Shown here: piece by piece, positions 6,830-12,174 of the stretch
Layout of the letters: each line of letters opens with the position of its first letter
Numbering within the stretch: the stretch's first letter is position 1
Source: Lachnospiraceae bacterium
Lineage (GTDB): Bacteria > Bacillota_A > Clostridia > Lachnospirales > Lachnospiraceae
Reading direction: 5' to 3'
DNA length: 12,174 nt
Assembly: GCA_016291475.1 (NCBI GenBank)
Contig: JAEEXJ010000099.1
Span: 1-12,174 of the forward strand
Made by a program: the position numbers and the translations under genes
Notes under the pieces: model-generated
What the model was told of the DNA's origin: nothing
The model's input: only the letters and a program-made list of their open reading frames with translations
Database searches by the model: none

Positions 6830-7035
6830 CAGCATCCACCTCCCATGAAGTAAAGAAACTCTACATTGTCTCCGTCCTTAAGAACGGTGGATTCTTTCTT
6901 ATCCGCCTCTACAAATTCCTCATTGATAGAAACGGTAACATACTCGGGCATCTCAACCTTCTCAGCTTCGAGAAGTTCGGGAAGGGTCAGTCCGTCCTTA
7001 TATTCTTTCTTTTCACCTGTAACCGTAATGATCAT
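6829..7035 (-). CDS. hcyS: ThiS/MoaD-like sulfur carrier protein with Gly-Gly-Gly-Cys terminus (HcyS-like)
   Basis: A 68-residue beta-grasp protein. It begins MIITVTGEKKEYKDGLTLPE and ends with DGDNVEFLYFMGGGC; DGDxVEFLxxxGGG is the usual end of ThiS-type carriers. In ThiS and MoaD the glycine carboxylate is the chain end and becomes a thiocarboxylate. Here one extra Cys (residue 68) blocks it, so proteolytic maturation is required, and a JAMM peptidase gene lies two genes downstream. Gly65-Gly67 would form the active tail. Context (MetY, sulfite reductase, ThiF-like enzyme) favours homocysteine synthesis over thiamin: no thiazole genes are present. AGGAGA lies seven bases before the ATG. The glycine codons also contain the GGAGG that serves the next gene. 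A thiamin ThiS is the alternative but less likely. Confidence 0.88.
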   Translation of the reverse strand: MIITVTGEKKEYKDGLTLPELLEAEKVEMPEYVTVSINEEFVEADKKESTVLKDGDNVEFLYFMGGGC

Positions 7036-7069
7036 TTTTCATTCTCCTGTATGTATGAATTGTTTCGGA

Positions 7070-7315
7070 TCAGTCCCCAACCTTTTTAACGTAAAGGGTA
7101 TAGGTTCCGTCTCCGTTATCATCGAGCTTCAAGATCTGATGTCCTTCATCCTTGATGGAACGGGGCACATTCTGTACCGGCTCTCCGTCATTCATTCGAA
7201 TTGCGAGTATCTGTCCGTCATCAAGTTCATCAAGTGTTACCTTAGCCTTAACAAAAGTAAGGGGGCAAACCTTGTCGGTAATATCAACCTGTTCATCAAA
7301 TGCTATATCTGCCAT
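7070..7315 (-). CDS. TusA-family sulfurtransferase-like protein
   Basis: An 81-residue protein of the TusA/SirA fold. The N-terminal strand DITDKVCPLTFVKAKVTLDEL contains the single Cys17, the expected persulfide-carrying residue. The canonical CPxP motif is CPLT here, lacking the second proline, a variant I associate with TusA-like proteins near sulfite reductases. The rest (LDDGQILAIRMNDGEP, IKDEGHQILKLDDNGDGTYTLYVKK) fits the small alpha/beta fold. It starts 15 bases after the sulfite reductase stop, with AAGGTGA a few bases before the ATG. It may carry sulfur between the reductase and the carrier protein or act as a redox partner; neither is shown. Family call secure, role inferred. Confidence 0.85.
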   Translation of the reverse strand: MADIAFDEQVDITDKVCPLTFVKAKVTLDELDDGQILAIRMNDGEPVQNVPRSIKDEGHQILKLDDNGDGTYTLYVKKVGD

Positions 7316-7330
7316 TTAAATCACCTTCCT

Positions 7331-8203
7331 TTATTTTCCTTCATATGCTGCCTGAATCTCTTTTCTAAACTCCTCTTCACCGACTCTCTGGAGAGTCTTT
7401 CTGAATCTTTCTCCCGCATTTGCATGCTTGTCGAAAAAGTCGATAGCCGCATCCGCTACTCTGAAAAGAGTTTCTTTGTCTTTAATAATGGGAACGATCT
7501 GCTCGCCCTTGTAAATCTGATTTCCGAAAAGACCTCCGAAAGATACTATGTATCCGGGCTCGTAATCCCAGGAATCAACGGGACAGCTCTTTACGCAGCG
7601 TCCGCAGTTATTACATTTGGATGTATCGAGAACAACCTTGCCGTTATCATCAAGTGACAGTGCTCCTTCGCGGCAGGCCTTGATACATACTCCGCAGGAG
7701 ATACAACTCTCCGGCTTGTAATCGATAATGTATCCGCCCTTTACTCCGAGATCGTTCTCCTCACTCTTAAGACAGTTGTTCATACAACCGGTAACACCGA
7801 ATTTGAATTTGTGAGGAAGCTCTCTTCCGAAATATCTCTCATCAAATTCCTTGGCCAGTTCATAACTGTCGATACATCCGCTGGGGCATATTGCCGAACC
7901 CTGACAGGCTGTTACGGTTCTTACTCTGGGGCCGCATACACCGGGTTTAACTCCCCCCTCAAGAAGCTTTGCCCTTACCTCTTCAATATCGTTGAAATTG
8001 ATAAAGGGAATCTCTACGCCCTGACGGGAGGTCATATGTACATAACCGTGTCCGTATTTCTCCGCAACCTCCGCAATGGTCTTGATATTCTCGGCGGTAA
8101 GATTACCACCTACAACAGCAAGCCTTAAGGAAAAGTATCCCTTTTGCTTCTGTCTCATGAATCCGCCTTTTTTCAGTGATGAATAATCGATCTGATCTGC
8201 CAT
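7331..8203 (-). CDS. Siroheme sulfite reductase with two 4Fe-4S ferredoxin clusters (AsrC/Fsr-like)
   Basis: A 290-residue soluble redox enzyme reducing sulfite (possibly nitrite) to sulfide. VHMTSRQGVEIP (55-66) is the ferredoxin-like half-domain motif of nitrite/sulfite reductases. Cys100 and Cys106 (Cx5C), then Cys140 and Cys144 (Cx3C in VTGCMNNC), form the siroheme/4Fe-4S signature. Two classical ferredoxin clusters are inserted after it: Cys167, 170, 173, 177 and Cys197, 200, 203, 207. The size and order resemble AsrC and the reductase part of F420-dependent Fsr. No AsrA/AsrB-type electron-input subunits are in the window, so a free ferredoxin or another donor must serve it. AGGAGGA lies six bases before the ATG, nine bases after metY. 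Context makes sulfite the likely substrate for assimilation. Confidence 0.9.
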   Translation of the reverse strand: MADQIDYSSLKKGGFMRQKQKGYFSLRLAVVGGNLTAENIKTIAEVAEKYGHGYVHMTSRQGVEIPFINFNDIEEVRAKLLEGGVKPGVCGPRVRTVTACQGSAICPSGCIDSYELAKEFDERYFGRELPHKFKFGVTGCMNNCLKSEENDLGVKGGYIIDYKPESCISCGVCIKACREGALSLDDNGKVVLDTSKCNNCGRCVKSCPVDSWDYEPGYIVSFGGLFGNQIYKGEQIVPIIKDKETLFRVADAAIDFFDKHANAGERFRKTLQRVGEEEFRKEIQAAYEGK

Positions 8204-8212
8204 TTCTTCCTC

Positions 8213-9454
8213 CTACGCACCCAAGCCAATCTTGGAAAGTGCTTTATCAAAATCATCTTTGAGATCTTCTATATCTTCTATCCCGACGCTGATCCTTATC
8301 AGATCGTCGAAAACCCCCGCATCCTCTTTTTGCTTCTCCGTTGAATGAAGACTTATTGTGGAAGAAGGGTGAAGAACCAGTGTCTTGGTATCTCCTATAT
8401 TGGACAGTCTGTATGCCAGTTCAAGTTCATCGAGAAGTTTAAAGGCGTTTTCCTTGGATCCCACACGGATCGTAACGATTGCTCCGTATCCGACCTTTAA
8501 AAGTTTTTCGCCTACTTCGTGCCACTTGCTTGATGCAAGTCCGGGATAATTGACGCATATCTGCGGATATCTTTTTTCCAGATACTCGGCCAGTTTTCCG
8601 GCATTCGTACATTGGCGTTCCATTCGAAGTCCAAGGGTTTCCAATCCTATCTGATTCAGATATGCCGTCTGCGGCGCCATACAGGCTCCGGCATTCCTGA
8701 AAAGTCCTGCACGGAGTTTTGCCAGATATGCATAAGGTCCGAATTTTAAATAATCCTTCAATATCGGGAATTTCTCTTTATTCCACCTGAACTTACCGCT
8801 GTCGGTAAGAATCCCGCCTATCGCATTGCTGCTTCCGTTAATGTATTTTGATGTGGAATTGATAACTATATCCGCACCGTGTTCAAATACTTTGATGAGA
8901 TACGGAGTTGCCACGGTGTTATCGATGATAAGCGGAATACCGTGTGAATGTGCGATCTTTGCAAGTTCATCGATGTCCGTAACATCCAGGCAGGGATTTC
9001 CGATCGTCTCCGCATAGAGGAGCTTGGTGTTTTCGGTTATCGCATTTTCGATCTGCTCGAAATTATTATTCTCGATATAGTTAGTCTTGATTCCGAACGC
9101 TTCAAGATCTCTGAAAAAATCAATCGTACCTCCGTAGAGACTTGAGCTTGATACGATCTCATCTCCGCTTTCCAAGATATTGGTCAGCGCACAAAAGATC
9201 GCCGACATTCCCGATGAAGTCGCTACGCTTCCGACTCCGCCTTCAAGCTTAGTAATTCTGTTTTCAAAGGCGGCTATGGTAGGATTTGCCACTCTTGTGT
9301 AGCAATATCCCGGTGTCTTGTTAGAAAAGATCCCTTCAAGATCTTCCGCACTTTGCTGGTAGAAAGCGCTTGTCTGATATATCGGAGTCAGGGTCGATCC
9401 GTATTTTTCCTTTTTGTCTACTCCGCCGTGGAGAAGTGCCGTATTAAAATTCAT
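8213..9454 (-). CDS. metY: O-acetylhomoserine sulfhydrylase-type PLP enzyme (MetY)
   Basis: A 413-residue Cys/Met-metabolism PLP enzyme. Conserved parts are TRVANPT (53-59), SSGMSAIF with the PLP-phosphate Ser/Gly-Met loop, SSLYGG with Tyr107, the PLP-nitrogen Asp178 in IDNT, and the Schiff-base Lys203 in NSTSKY. The C-terminal half has the LSNIGDTKTLVLHPSS block common to this family. Length and the loop after the lysine fit the MetY branch, which makes homocysteine from O-acetylhomoserine; the usual KYIGGHGT sequence here reads KYINGSSNAIGG. It is the first gene of the operon, and in the HcyS system MetY takes sulfur from the carrier thiocarboxylate. The Shine-Dalgarno is poor: GAGG eleven bases upstream. 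Another gamma-elimination or replacement activity cannot be excluded. Confidence 0.88.
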   Translation of the reverse strand: MNFNTALLHGGVDKKEKYGSTLTPIYQTSAFYQQSAEDLEGIFSNKTPGYCYTRVANPTIAAFENRITKLEGGVGSVATSSGMSAIFCALTNILESGDEIVSSSSLYGGTIDFFRDLEAFGIKTNYIENNNFEQIENAITENTKLLYAETIGNPCLDVTDIDELAKIAHSHGIPLIIDNTVATPYLIKVFEHGADIVINSTSKYINGSSNAIGGILTDSGKFRWNKEKFPILKDYLKFGPYAYLAKLRAGLFRNAGACMAPQTAYLNQIGLETLGLRMERQCTNAGKLAEYLEKRYPQICVNYPGLASSKWHEVGEKLLKVGYGAIVTIRVGSKENAFKLLDELELAYRLSNIGDTKTLVLHPSSTISLHSTEKQKEDAGVFDDLIRISVGIEDIEDLKDDFDKALSKIGLGA

Positions 9455-9512
9455 CTGTACTCATGCCTCATATGTAGTGATCAACTGTCCGGCGCTTTGT
9501 TTCGATGTATTC

Positions 9513-9541
9513 AGTATAGATAAATCCAATAATGTTGGGAA
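9513..9541 (-). promoter_or_regulatory. Candidate sigma-A promoter of the metY operon
   Basis: On the minus strand TTCCCA (9541-9536, four of six matches to TTGACA) is followed after exactly 17 bases by TATACT (9518-9513). A start near 9506 would give a leader of about 50 bases before metY. A short inverted repeat CCAA-N5-TTGG (9526-9538) overlaps the -35/spacer and could be an operator. The poor -35 fits a promoter that needs an activator. Confidence 0.5.
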
Positions 9542-9563
9542 ATACCTAAAACAAAGAACAGGT

Positions 9564-9580
9564 TATAGTCTCAGGCTATA
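9564..9580. promoter_or_regulatory. Candidate LysR-type activator site, TATAG-N7-CTATA
   Basis: The plus strand reads TATAGTCTCAGGCTATA, an exact inverted repeat of TATAG/CTATA around 7 bases, extended inward by one further pair (9570/9574). Its centre is about 66 bases upstream of the predicted metY transcription start, the classic position for LysR-type regulators such as CysL or CmbR that control sulfur genes in Firmicutes. No regulator gene is visible in the window, so the assignment is inference from shape and position. Confidence 0.4.
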
Positions 9581-9588
9581 TCTGTTGT

Positions 9589-9622
9589 AAAAAAGAGAAA
9601 TCCGTTTTGGGGATTTCTCTTT
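9589..9622 (-). terminator. Intrinsic terminator of the SsuABC-type operon
   Basis: A perfect 12-bp stem (9611-9622 with 9592-9603) encloses a 7-base loop. On the minus strand it ends in a run of six T (9594-9589). It lies 10 bases after the ATPase stop codon, exactly where the transporter operon should end, and separates it from the metY promoter. Confidence 0.88.
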
Positions 9623-9632
9623 GATCTTCACA

Positions 9633-10397
9633 TCAGATTACATAATCCAAAATACTGTGATTAAAGTAATTGATTATAAGGTTCCTGTAATATGCGAAAT
9701 CTTCACCGCTTCTCAGCCTGGGTCTGGGTATCTCAATCTCGATGATCTGATCGACCTCCGCAGGTCTGGGTCTCATAACCACTACTTTATCTCCGAGAAA
9801 AATTGCTTCATCGATATCATGAGTTACCATGATCATCGTTGTCTTCTCCTCTTCCCATATCTTGCCGATCTCAGTCTGCATGTTCATCTTAGTAAGAGCA
9901 TCCAAAGCCCCGAGAGGCTCATCGAGGAGCAAGATCCTGGGATGTCTCATAAGCGCTCTTGCGATGGAAACTCTCTGTGCCATACCTCCGGAAAGCTGTC
10001 CGGGGTATACTTTCTCGAAATTCTCCAGATCAACCTTTTTCAGATAGGTATGAACAAGCTCACCGAGTTCCTCCTTGGATCCTTCAAGACCGAGAGTAAG
10101 ATTGTCTTCTACGGTAAGCCAGGGAAGAAGCCTGTGATCCTGAAAGATCACGCCTCTGTCGAGCCCTGCTTTTTCCACTCTCTTTCCGTCAAGAAGTATA
10201 TCGCCGTTATAGTTCTTCTCAAGACCGGCGATCAATCTAAGCAGTGTAGTCTTTCCGCATCCGCTGGCACCGATTATCGATATAAACTCTCCTTCTTTGA
10301 CATTGAGATCAACCTTTCGTATCGCCTCTACATCCTTATCGGGAGTGTGAAATACCTTGGAGACGTTTTTTATTTCCAAAATGTTTTTTTCACTCAT
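9633..10397 (-). CDS. SsuB/TauB-type ABC transporter ATP-binding protein
   Basis: A 254-residue cytoplasmic ATPase of the nitrate/sulfonate/taurine transporter family. Walker A is GASGCGKTT (43-51), the Q-loop FQDHRLLPW has Gln86, the signature LSGGMAQR begins at 135, Walker B is ILLLDEP with Asp159 and Glu160, the D-loop is GALD, and the switch His is His193 in [19 protein letters not shown] is typical of SsuB-like ATPases. It follows the permease by 27 bases, with AGGTG five bases before the ATG, and is the last gene before the terminator. The substrate, probably an organosulfonate or similar small anion, is inferred from the family and the sulfur genes next door. Confidence 0.92.
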   Translation of the reverse strand: MSEKNILEIKNVSKVFHTPDKDVEAIRKVDLNVKEGEFISIIGASGCGKTTLLRLIAGLEKNYNGDILLDGKRVEKAGLDRGVIFQDHRLLPWLTVEDNLTLGLEGSKEELGELVHTYLKKVDLENFEKVYPGQLSGGMAQRVSIARALMRHPRILLLDEPLGALDALTKMNMQTEIGKIWEEEKTTMIMVTHDIDEAIFLGDKVVVMRPRPAEVDQIIEIEIPRPRLRSGEDFAYYRNLIINYFNHSILDYVI

Positions 10398-10424
10398 AGT
10401 TACACCTGCCTACCGCTTATTGTT

Positions 10425-11276
10425 TTACTTGACGGTCTTTCTTTTCCACTTAAGAGATCTTTGTTCGATCTTACGAAGTATTACATCGATTGCAACGCCT
10501 ATAACACCGATAACGATCATGAGTGCTATAAGATTATCGGACCACAGAAATTCTCTTGATTTCATCAGAGCATATCCGAGTCCTGTAAGGCCGCCGAGCA
10601 TCTCTGCCGCAACAACGGCCATCCATGCATTTCCGGCTCCCAGCCTGAGTCCTGTAAAGATTGAGGATACAGCTGAAGGAAGAATGATCTTTCTTAAGAA
10701 AATACTTCTTTTAAGTTCAAGTACTTCGGCAAGCTCACAATACTCAACCTGCACGCCTTTGATTCCCTGTAGAGTATTAAGGTAAATGGGGATAAGTACG
10801 CCTCTTGCGATGATAAGCTCCTTGGATACTTCTCCGATTCCAAACCAGAGAATAATGAGAGGCATCCATGCATAGAGGGGAATCTGTCTGATGACATTGA
10901 TGATAGGTGAAAATACTCTCTCCGCCACTTTATTAAGACCGCTGAACACTCCGAGTATCAGTGCTATACCTGCGCCCCAGAGGTATCCGATAAATACTCT
11001 TTTACCGCTGATCGCAAGATCTTTGCCCAACGTACCGTCCGAGATTATTCTAAAAAGTGCTTTAATAACTTTAAGCGGTGAGGGTAAGATCACTTCCAAA
11101 AGAAGTCCGGATCCGGACAGAACCTGCCACAAGATCAGCAGCAATACCGGAACGGCAATGGTATTTATAAGTGCGACAAACCTCGGCCCAAGATCATTAC
11201 TACCGAAATCGCCGGTGAATTTTTTTAATATTTTTTCCTGCTTAACAGGCACTTCCGCAGTTATCTCTCTAGCCAT
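10425..11276 (-). CDS. SsuC/TauC-type ABC transporter permease
   Basis: A 283-residue inner-membrane permease of the binding-protein-dependent (BPD) type. A cytoplasmic N-terminus of about 35 residues precedes the first hydrophobic segment. Family marks are LPSPLKV (64-70), RQIPLYAWMPLIILWFGIGEVSK (130-152), the ATPase-coupling stretch around 180-210 (ELAEVLELKRSIFLRKIILPSA) and AWMAVVAAEMLGGLTGLGYA (217-236). About six membrane segments are expected. The ATG at 11276 has only a weak GGA-type Shine-Dalgarno, just after a strong stem-loop, which would hold permease synthesis below that of the binding protein. Substrate inferred only at family level. Confidence 0.92.
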   Translation of the reverse strand: MAREITAEVPVKQEKILKKFTGDFGSNDLGPRFVALINTIAVPVLLLILWQVLSGSGLLLEVILPSPLKVIKALFRIISDGTLGKDLAISGKRVFIGYLWGAGIALILGVFSGLNKVAERVFSPIINVIRQIPLYAWMPLIILWFGIGEVSKELIIARGVLIPIYLNTLQGIKGVQVEYCELAEVLELKRSIFLRKIILPSAVSSIFTGLRLGAGNAWMAVVAAEMLGGLTGLGYALMKSREFLWSDNLIALMIVIGVIGVAIDVILRKIEQRSLKWKRKTVK

Positions 11277-11290
11277 ATATATTCCAGTCC

Positions 11291-11314
11291 CGGGAGAGCA
11301 AAGATGCTCTCCCG
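11291..11314. promoter_or_regulatory. Intercistronic stem-loop between binding-protein and permease genes
   Basis: CGGGAGAGCA (11291-11300) pairs perfectly with TGCTCTCCCG (11305-11314) around a 4-base loop. On the minus-strand transcript no U-run follows, so it is unlikely to end transcription fully. It more likely protects the upstream binding-protein mRNA from 3' decay or lowers downstream expression, as in other binding-protein ABC operons. On the plus strand it is followed by TATTTTTATTT, but no plus-strand gene leads into it. Confidence 0.6.
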
Positions 11315-11323
11315 TATTTTTAT

Positions 11324-12174
11324 TTACTCAAAAAAGTTAGGATTAAAGAATGTTTCCTTATCAACTCTGCCTTCTGCAGTAAACTCCTCAGTATTCTCGA
11401 TAAGCCAGTTCTGATAATTGTCGGTATCATCAATAAGTGTTGAAAGAGGAGCCGAAGCCGAATAGAAAGTTTCCGCACTTCTGTTGTTATACCAAATGGT
11501 ATTTTCTGCAGGCTCTCTTGTAATGGTCTCAAGAACGGCTGCTGTCTCTTCGGGATTCTGAATTATATAAGCATTAACAAGCTGACGAAGCTTAAGCACT
11601 GCTTTGATCAGGTTGACATGAGTATTTGCAAACTCGGTGGGAGCAAAAGTAACGGATGCTCCGCCGTAATTGGTGTAAACACCGTTCTCCTTGGCATTTG
11701 CTATTTCACGGAAGTTGCCGGAAATAATCTCGTTGTTAATATTTGCGAAAGGATGAACGGAAATAGCATCAACCTCACCTGCCTCAAGAGCAGTCTTTAT
11801 ATCATTGTTTGATACATTCGCATAAGTCCAATCCGTTCCCTCGGCCCATCCGAGTTCGGCGGTCTGCTCAATGAGTGCTACATACTGGCATCCTGCTTTC
11901 CAGCTTGCGATGGTTCCGCCCTTAAGATCTGCGAGGGTCTGATAAGGTGAATCTTTAGCTACAAGGATGGTTACGATTCCGGGCGCGGGATCTTCAGAAA
12001 GTTCAACCGCAGTAATGTCGCCGCCCTGTGATCTGTAGAGAAGGTAGGGATAAAGCATACGGTTCATGAGATGAAGTTCGTCTCTCTCCATAAGCTGAAC
12101 TTCATTTCCGACTGCTCCCTCAACAATGCTTACCTTAGTATTGTTGTCGCCGAGAAGCTCTGCAAACCCTCCGT
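11324..12174 (-). CDS. SsuA/TauA-type ABC transporter substrate-binding protein (5' end beyond window)
   Basis: The frame is open from the right edge to a TAA at 11324, giving 282 visible residues beginning GGFAELLGDNNTKVSIVEGA. The internal Met codon at 12091 is not the start, because coding similarity runs through it. The sequence fits NMT1/SsuA-like binding proteins: NRMLYPYLLYRSQGGD, then IVTILVAKDSPYQTLADLKGGTIAS, a typical second-lobe entry, and IKTALEAGEVDAISVHPFAN. Roughly 50-90 N-terminal residues, including the expected lipoprotein signal, lie outside. It precedes the matching permease and ATPase genes, so the three form one importer. The ligand is probably an alkanesulfonate or taurine-like anion, but thiamin-precursor and nitrate binders share this fold. 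Confidence 0.88.
   Translation of the reverse strand, partial: GGFAELLGDNNTKVSIVEGAVGNEVQLMERDELHLMNRMLYPYLLYRSQGGDITAVELSEDPAPGIVTILVAKDSPYQTLADLKGGTIASWKAGCQYVALIEQTAELGWAEGTDWTYANVSNNDIKTALEAGEVDAISVHPFANINNEIISGNFREIANAKENGVYTNYGGASVTFAPTEFANTHVNLIKAVLKLRQLVNAYIIQNPEETAAVLETITREPAENTIWYNNRSAETFYSASAPLSTLIDDTDNYQNWLIENTEEFTAEGRVDKETFFNPNFFE

Noticed and set aside
6829..7035. Assignment of the small carrier to thiamin synthesis (ThiS)
   Set aside because: No thiazole or pyrimidine genes are nearby, the tail is blocked by Cys, and the neighbours are MetY, sulfite reductase and a JAMM peptidase.
6866..7657. 263-residue plus-strand open frame
   Set aside because: It crosses three well-supported minus-strand genes and the gaps between them; no motif and no ribosome-binding logic.
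9451..9471. Six-codon upstream reading frame (ATG at 9471) whose TGA overlaps the metY start
   Set aside because: It could couple translation to metY, but it is too short to distinguish from chance and its own Shine-Dalgarno is not convincing.
9621..10559. 312-residue plus-strand open frame
   Set aside because: It lies antisense to the SsuB-type ATPase, whose Walker motifs are intact, and begins inside the terminator. No family features.
11291..11325. Plus-strand intrinsic terminator
   Set aside because: The hairpin followed by a T-rich stretch looks right on the plus strand, but no plus-strand gene reads into it. An intercistronic role on the minus strand is more likely.

Overview
The window looks like a chromosomal segment of an anaerobic, moderate-GC Firmicute, most likely a Clostridia/Lachnospiraceae-type bacterium. 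The reasons are strong Shine-Dalgarno sequences (AGGAGG/GGAG) before most genes, tightly packed same-strand operons, a compact ferredoxin-containing sulfite reductase, a clostridial-type iron-sulfur flavoprotein and a YczE-family membrane protein. This placement rests on general character, not on a marker gene. Every supported gene lies on the minus strand, so transcription runs from high to low coordinates. No rRNA, tRNA or CRISPR array was seen, and no gene-free stretch exceeds 300 bases.

Region 1 (12174 down to about 9589) is the end of a sulfonate/taurine-type (SsuABC/TauABC) ABC transporter operon: a binding protein cut by the window edge, a permease and an ATPase. A 10-bp stem-loop lies between the binding-protein and permease genes, and the operon closes with a clear intrinsic terminator.

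Region 2 (9590 down to 2153) is a probable ten-gene operon with its own candidate promoter. In transcription order it encodes a MetY-type O-acetylhomoserine sulfhydrylase, a small siroheme sulfite reductase with two ferredoxin clusters, a TusA-like protein, a ThiS-like sulfur carrier ending in Gly-Gly-Gly-Cys, a ThiF/MoeB-type activating enzyme, a JAMM/Mec-type metallopeptidase, a FecB/BtuF-type binding lipoprotein, a precorrin-2 dehydrogenase/sirohydrochlorin ferrochelatase, a FecCD permease and a FecE-type ATPase. The first six match the protein-thiocarboxylate route to homocysteine described in Wolinella succinogenes (HcyS/HcyF/HcyD plus MetY and a sulfite reductase). The inferred logic is: sulfite is reduced to sulfide, the peptidase exposes the carrier's glycine tail, the ThiF-like enzyme adenylates it, sulfide converts it to a thiocarboxylate, and MetY passes that sulfur to O-acetylhomoserine. 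The siroheme gene embedded in an iron/tetrapyrrole-type transporter would supply the reductase cofactor.

Region 3 (2152 down to 1) begins with an 80-bp imperfect inverted repeat that supplies the stop codon of the last Region 2 gene. A small operon follows with overlapping genes: an iron-sulfur flavoprotein, an UlaG-like metallo-beta-lactamase-fold hydrolase and a YczE/YitT-like membrane protein cut by the left edge. Its physiological role cannot be read from the sequence.

The most interesting points are the encoded Cys after the Gly-Gly-Gly tail of the carrier, the linkage of siroheme synthesis and a metal/tetrapyrrole importer to thiocarboxylate sulfur assimilation, and the inverted-repeat element at the operon boundary.
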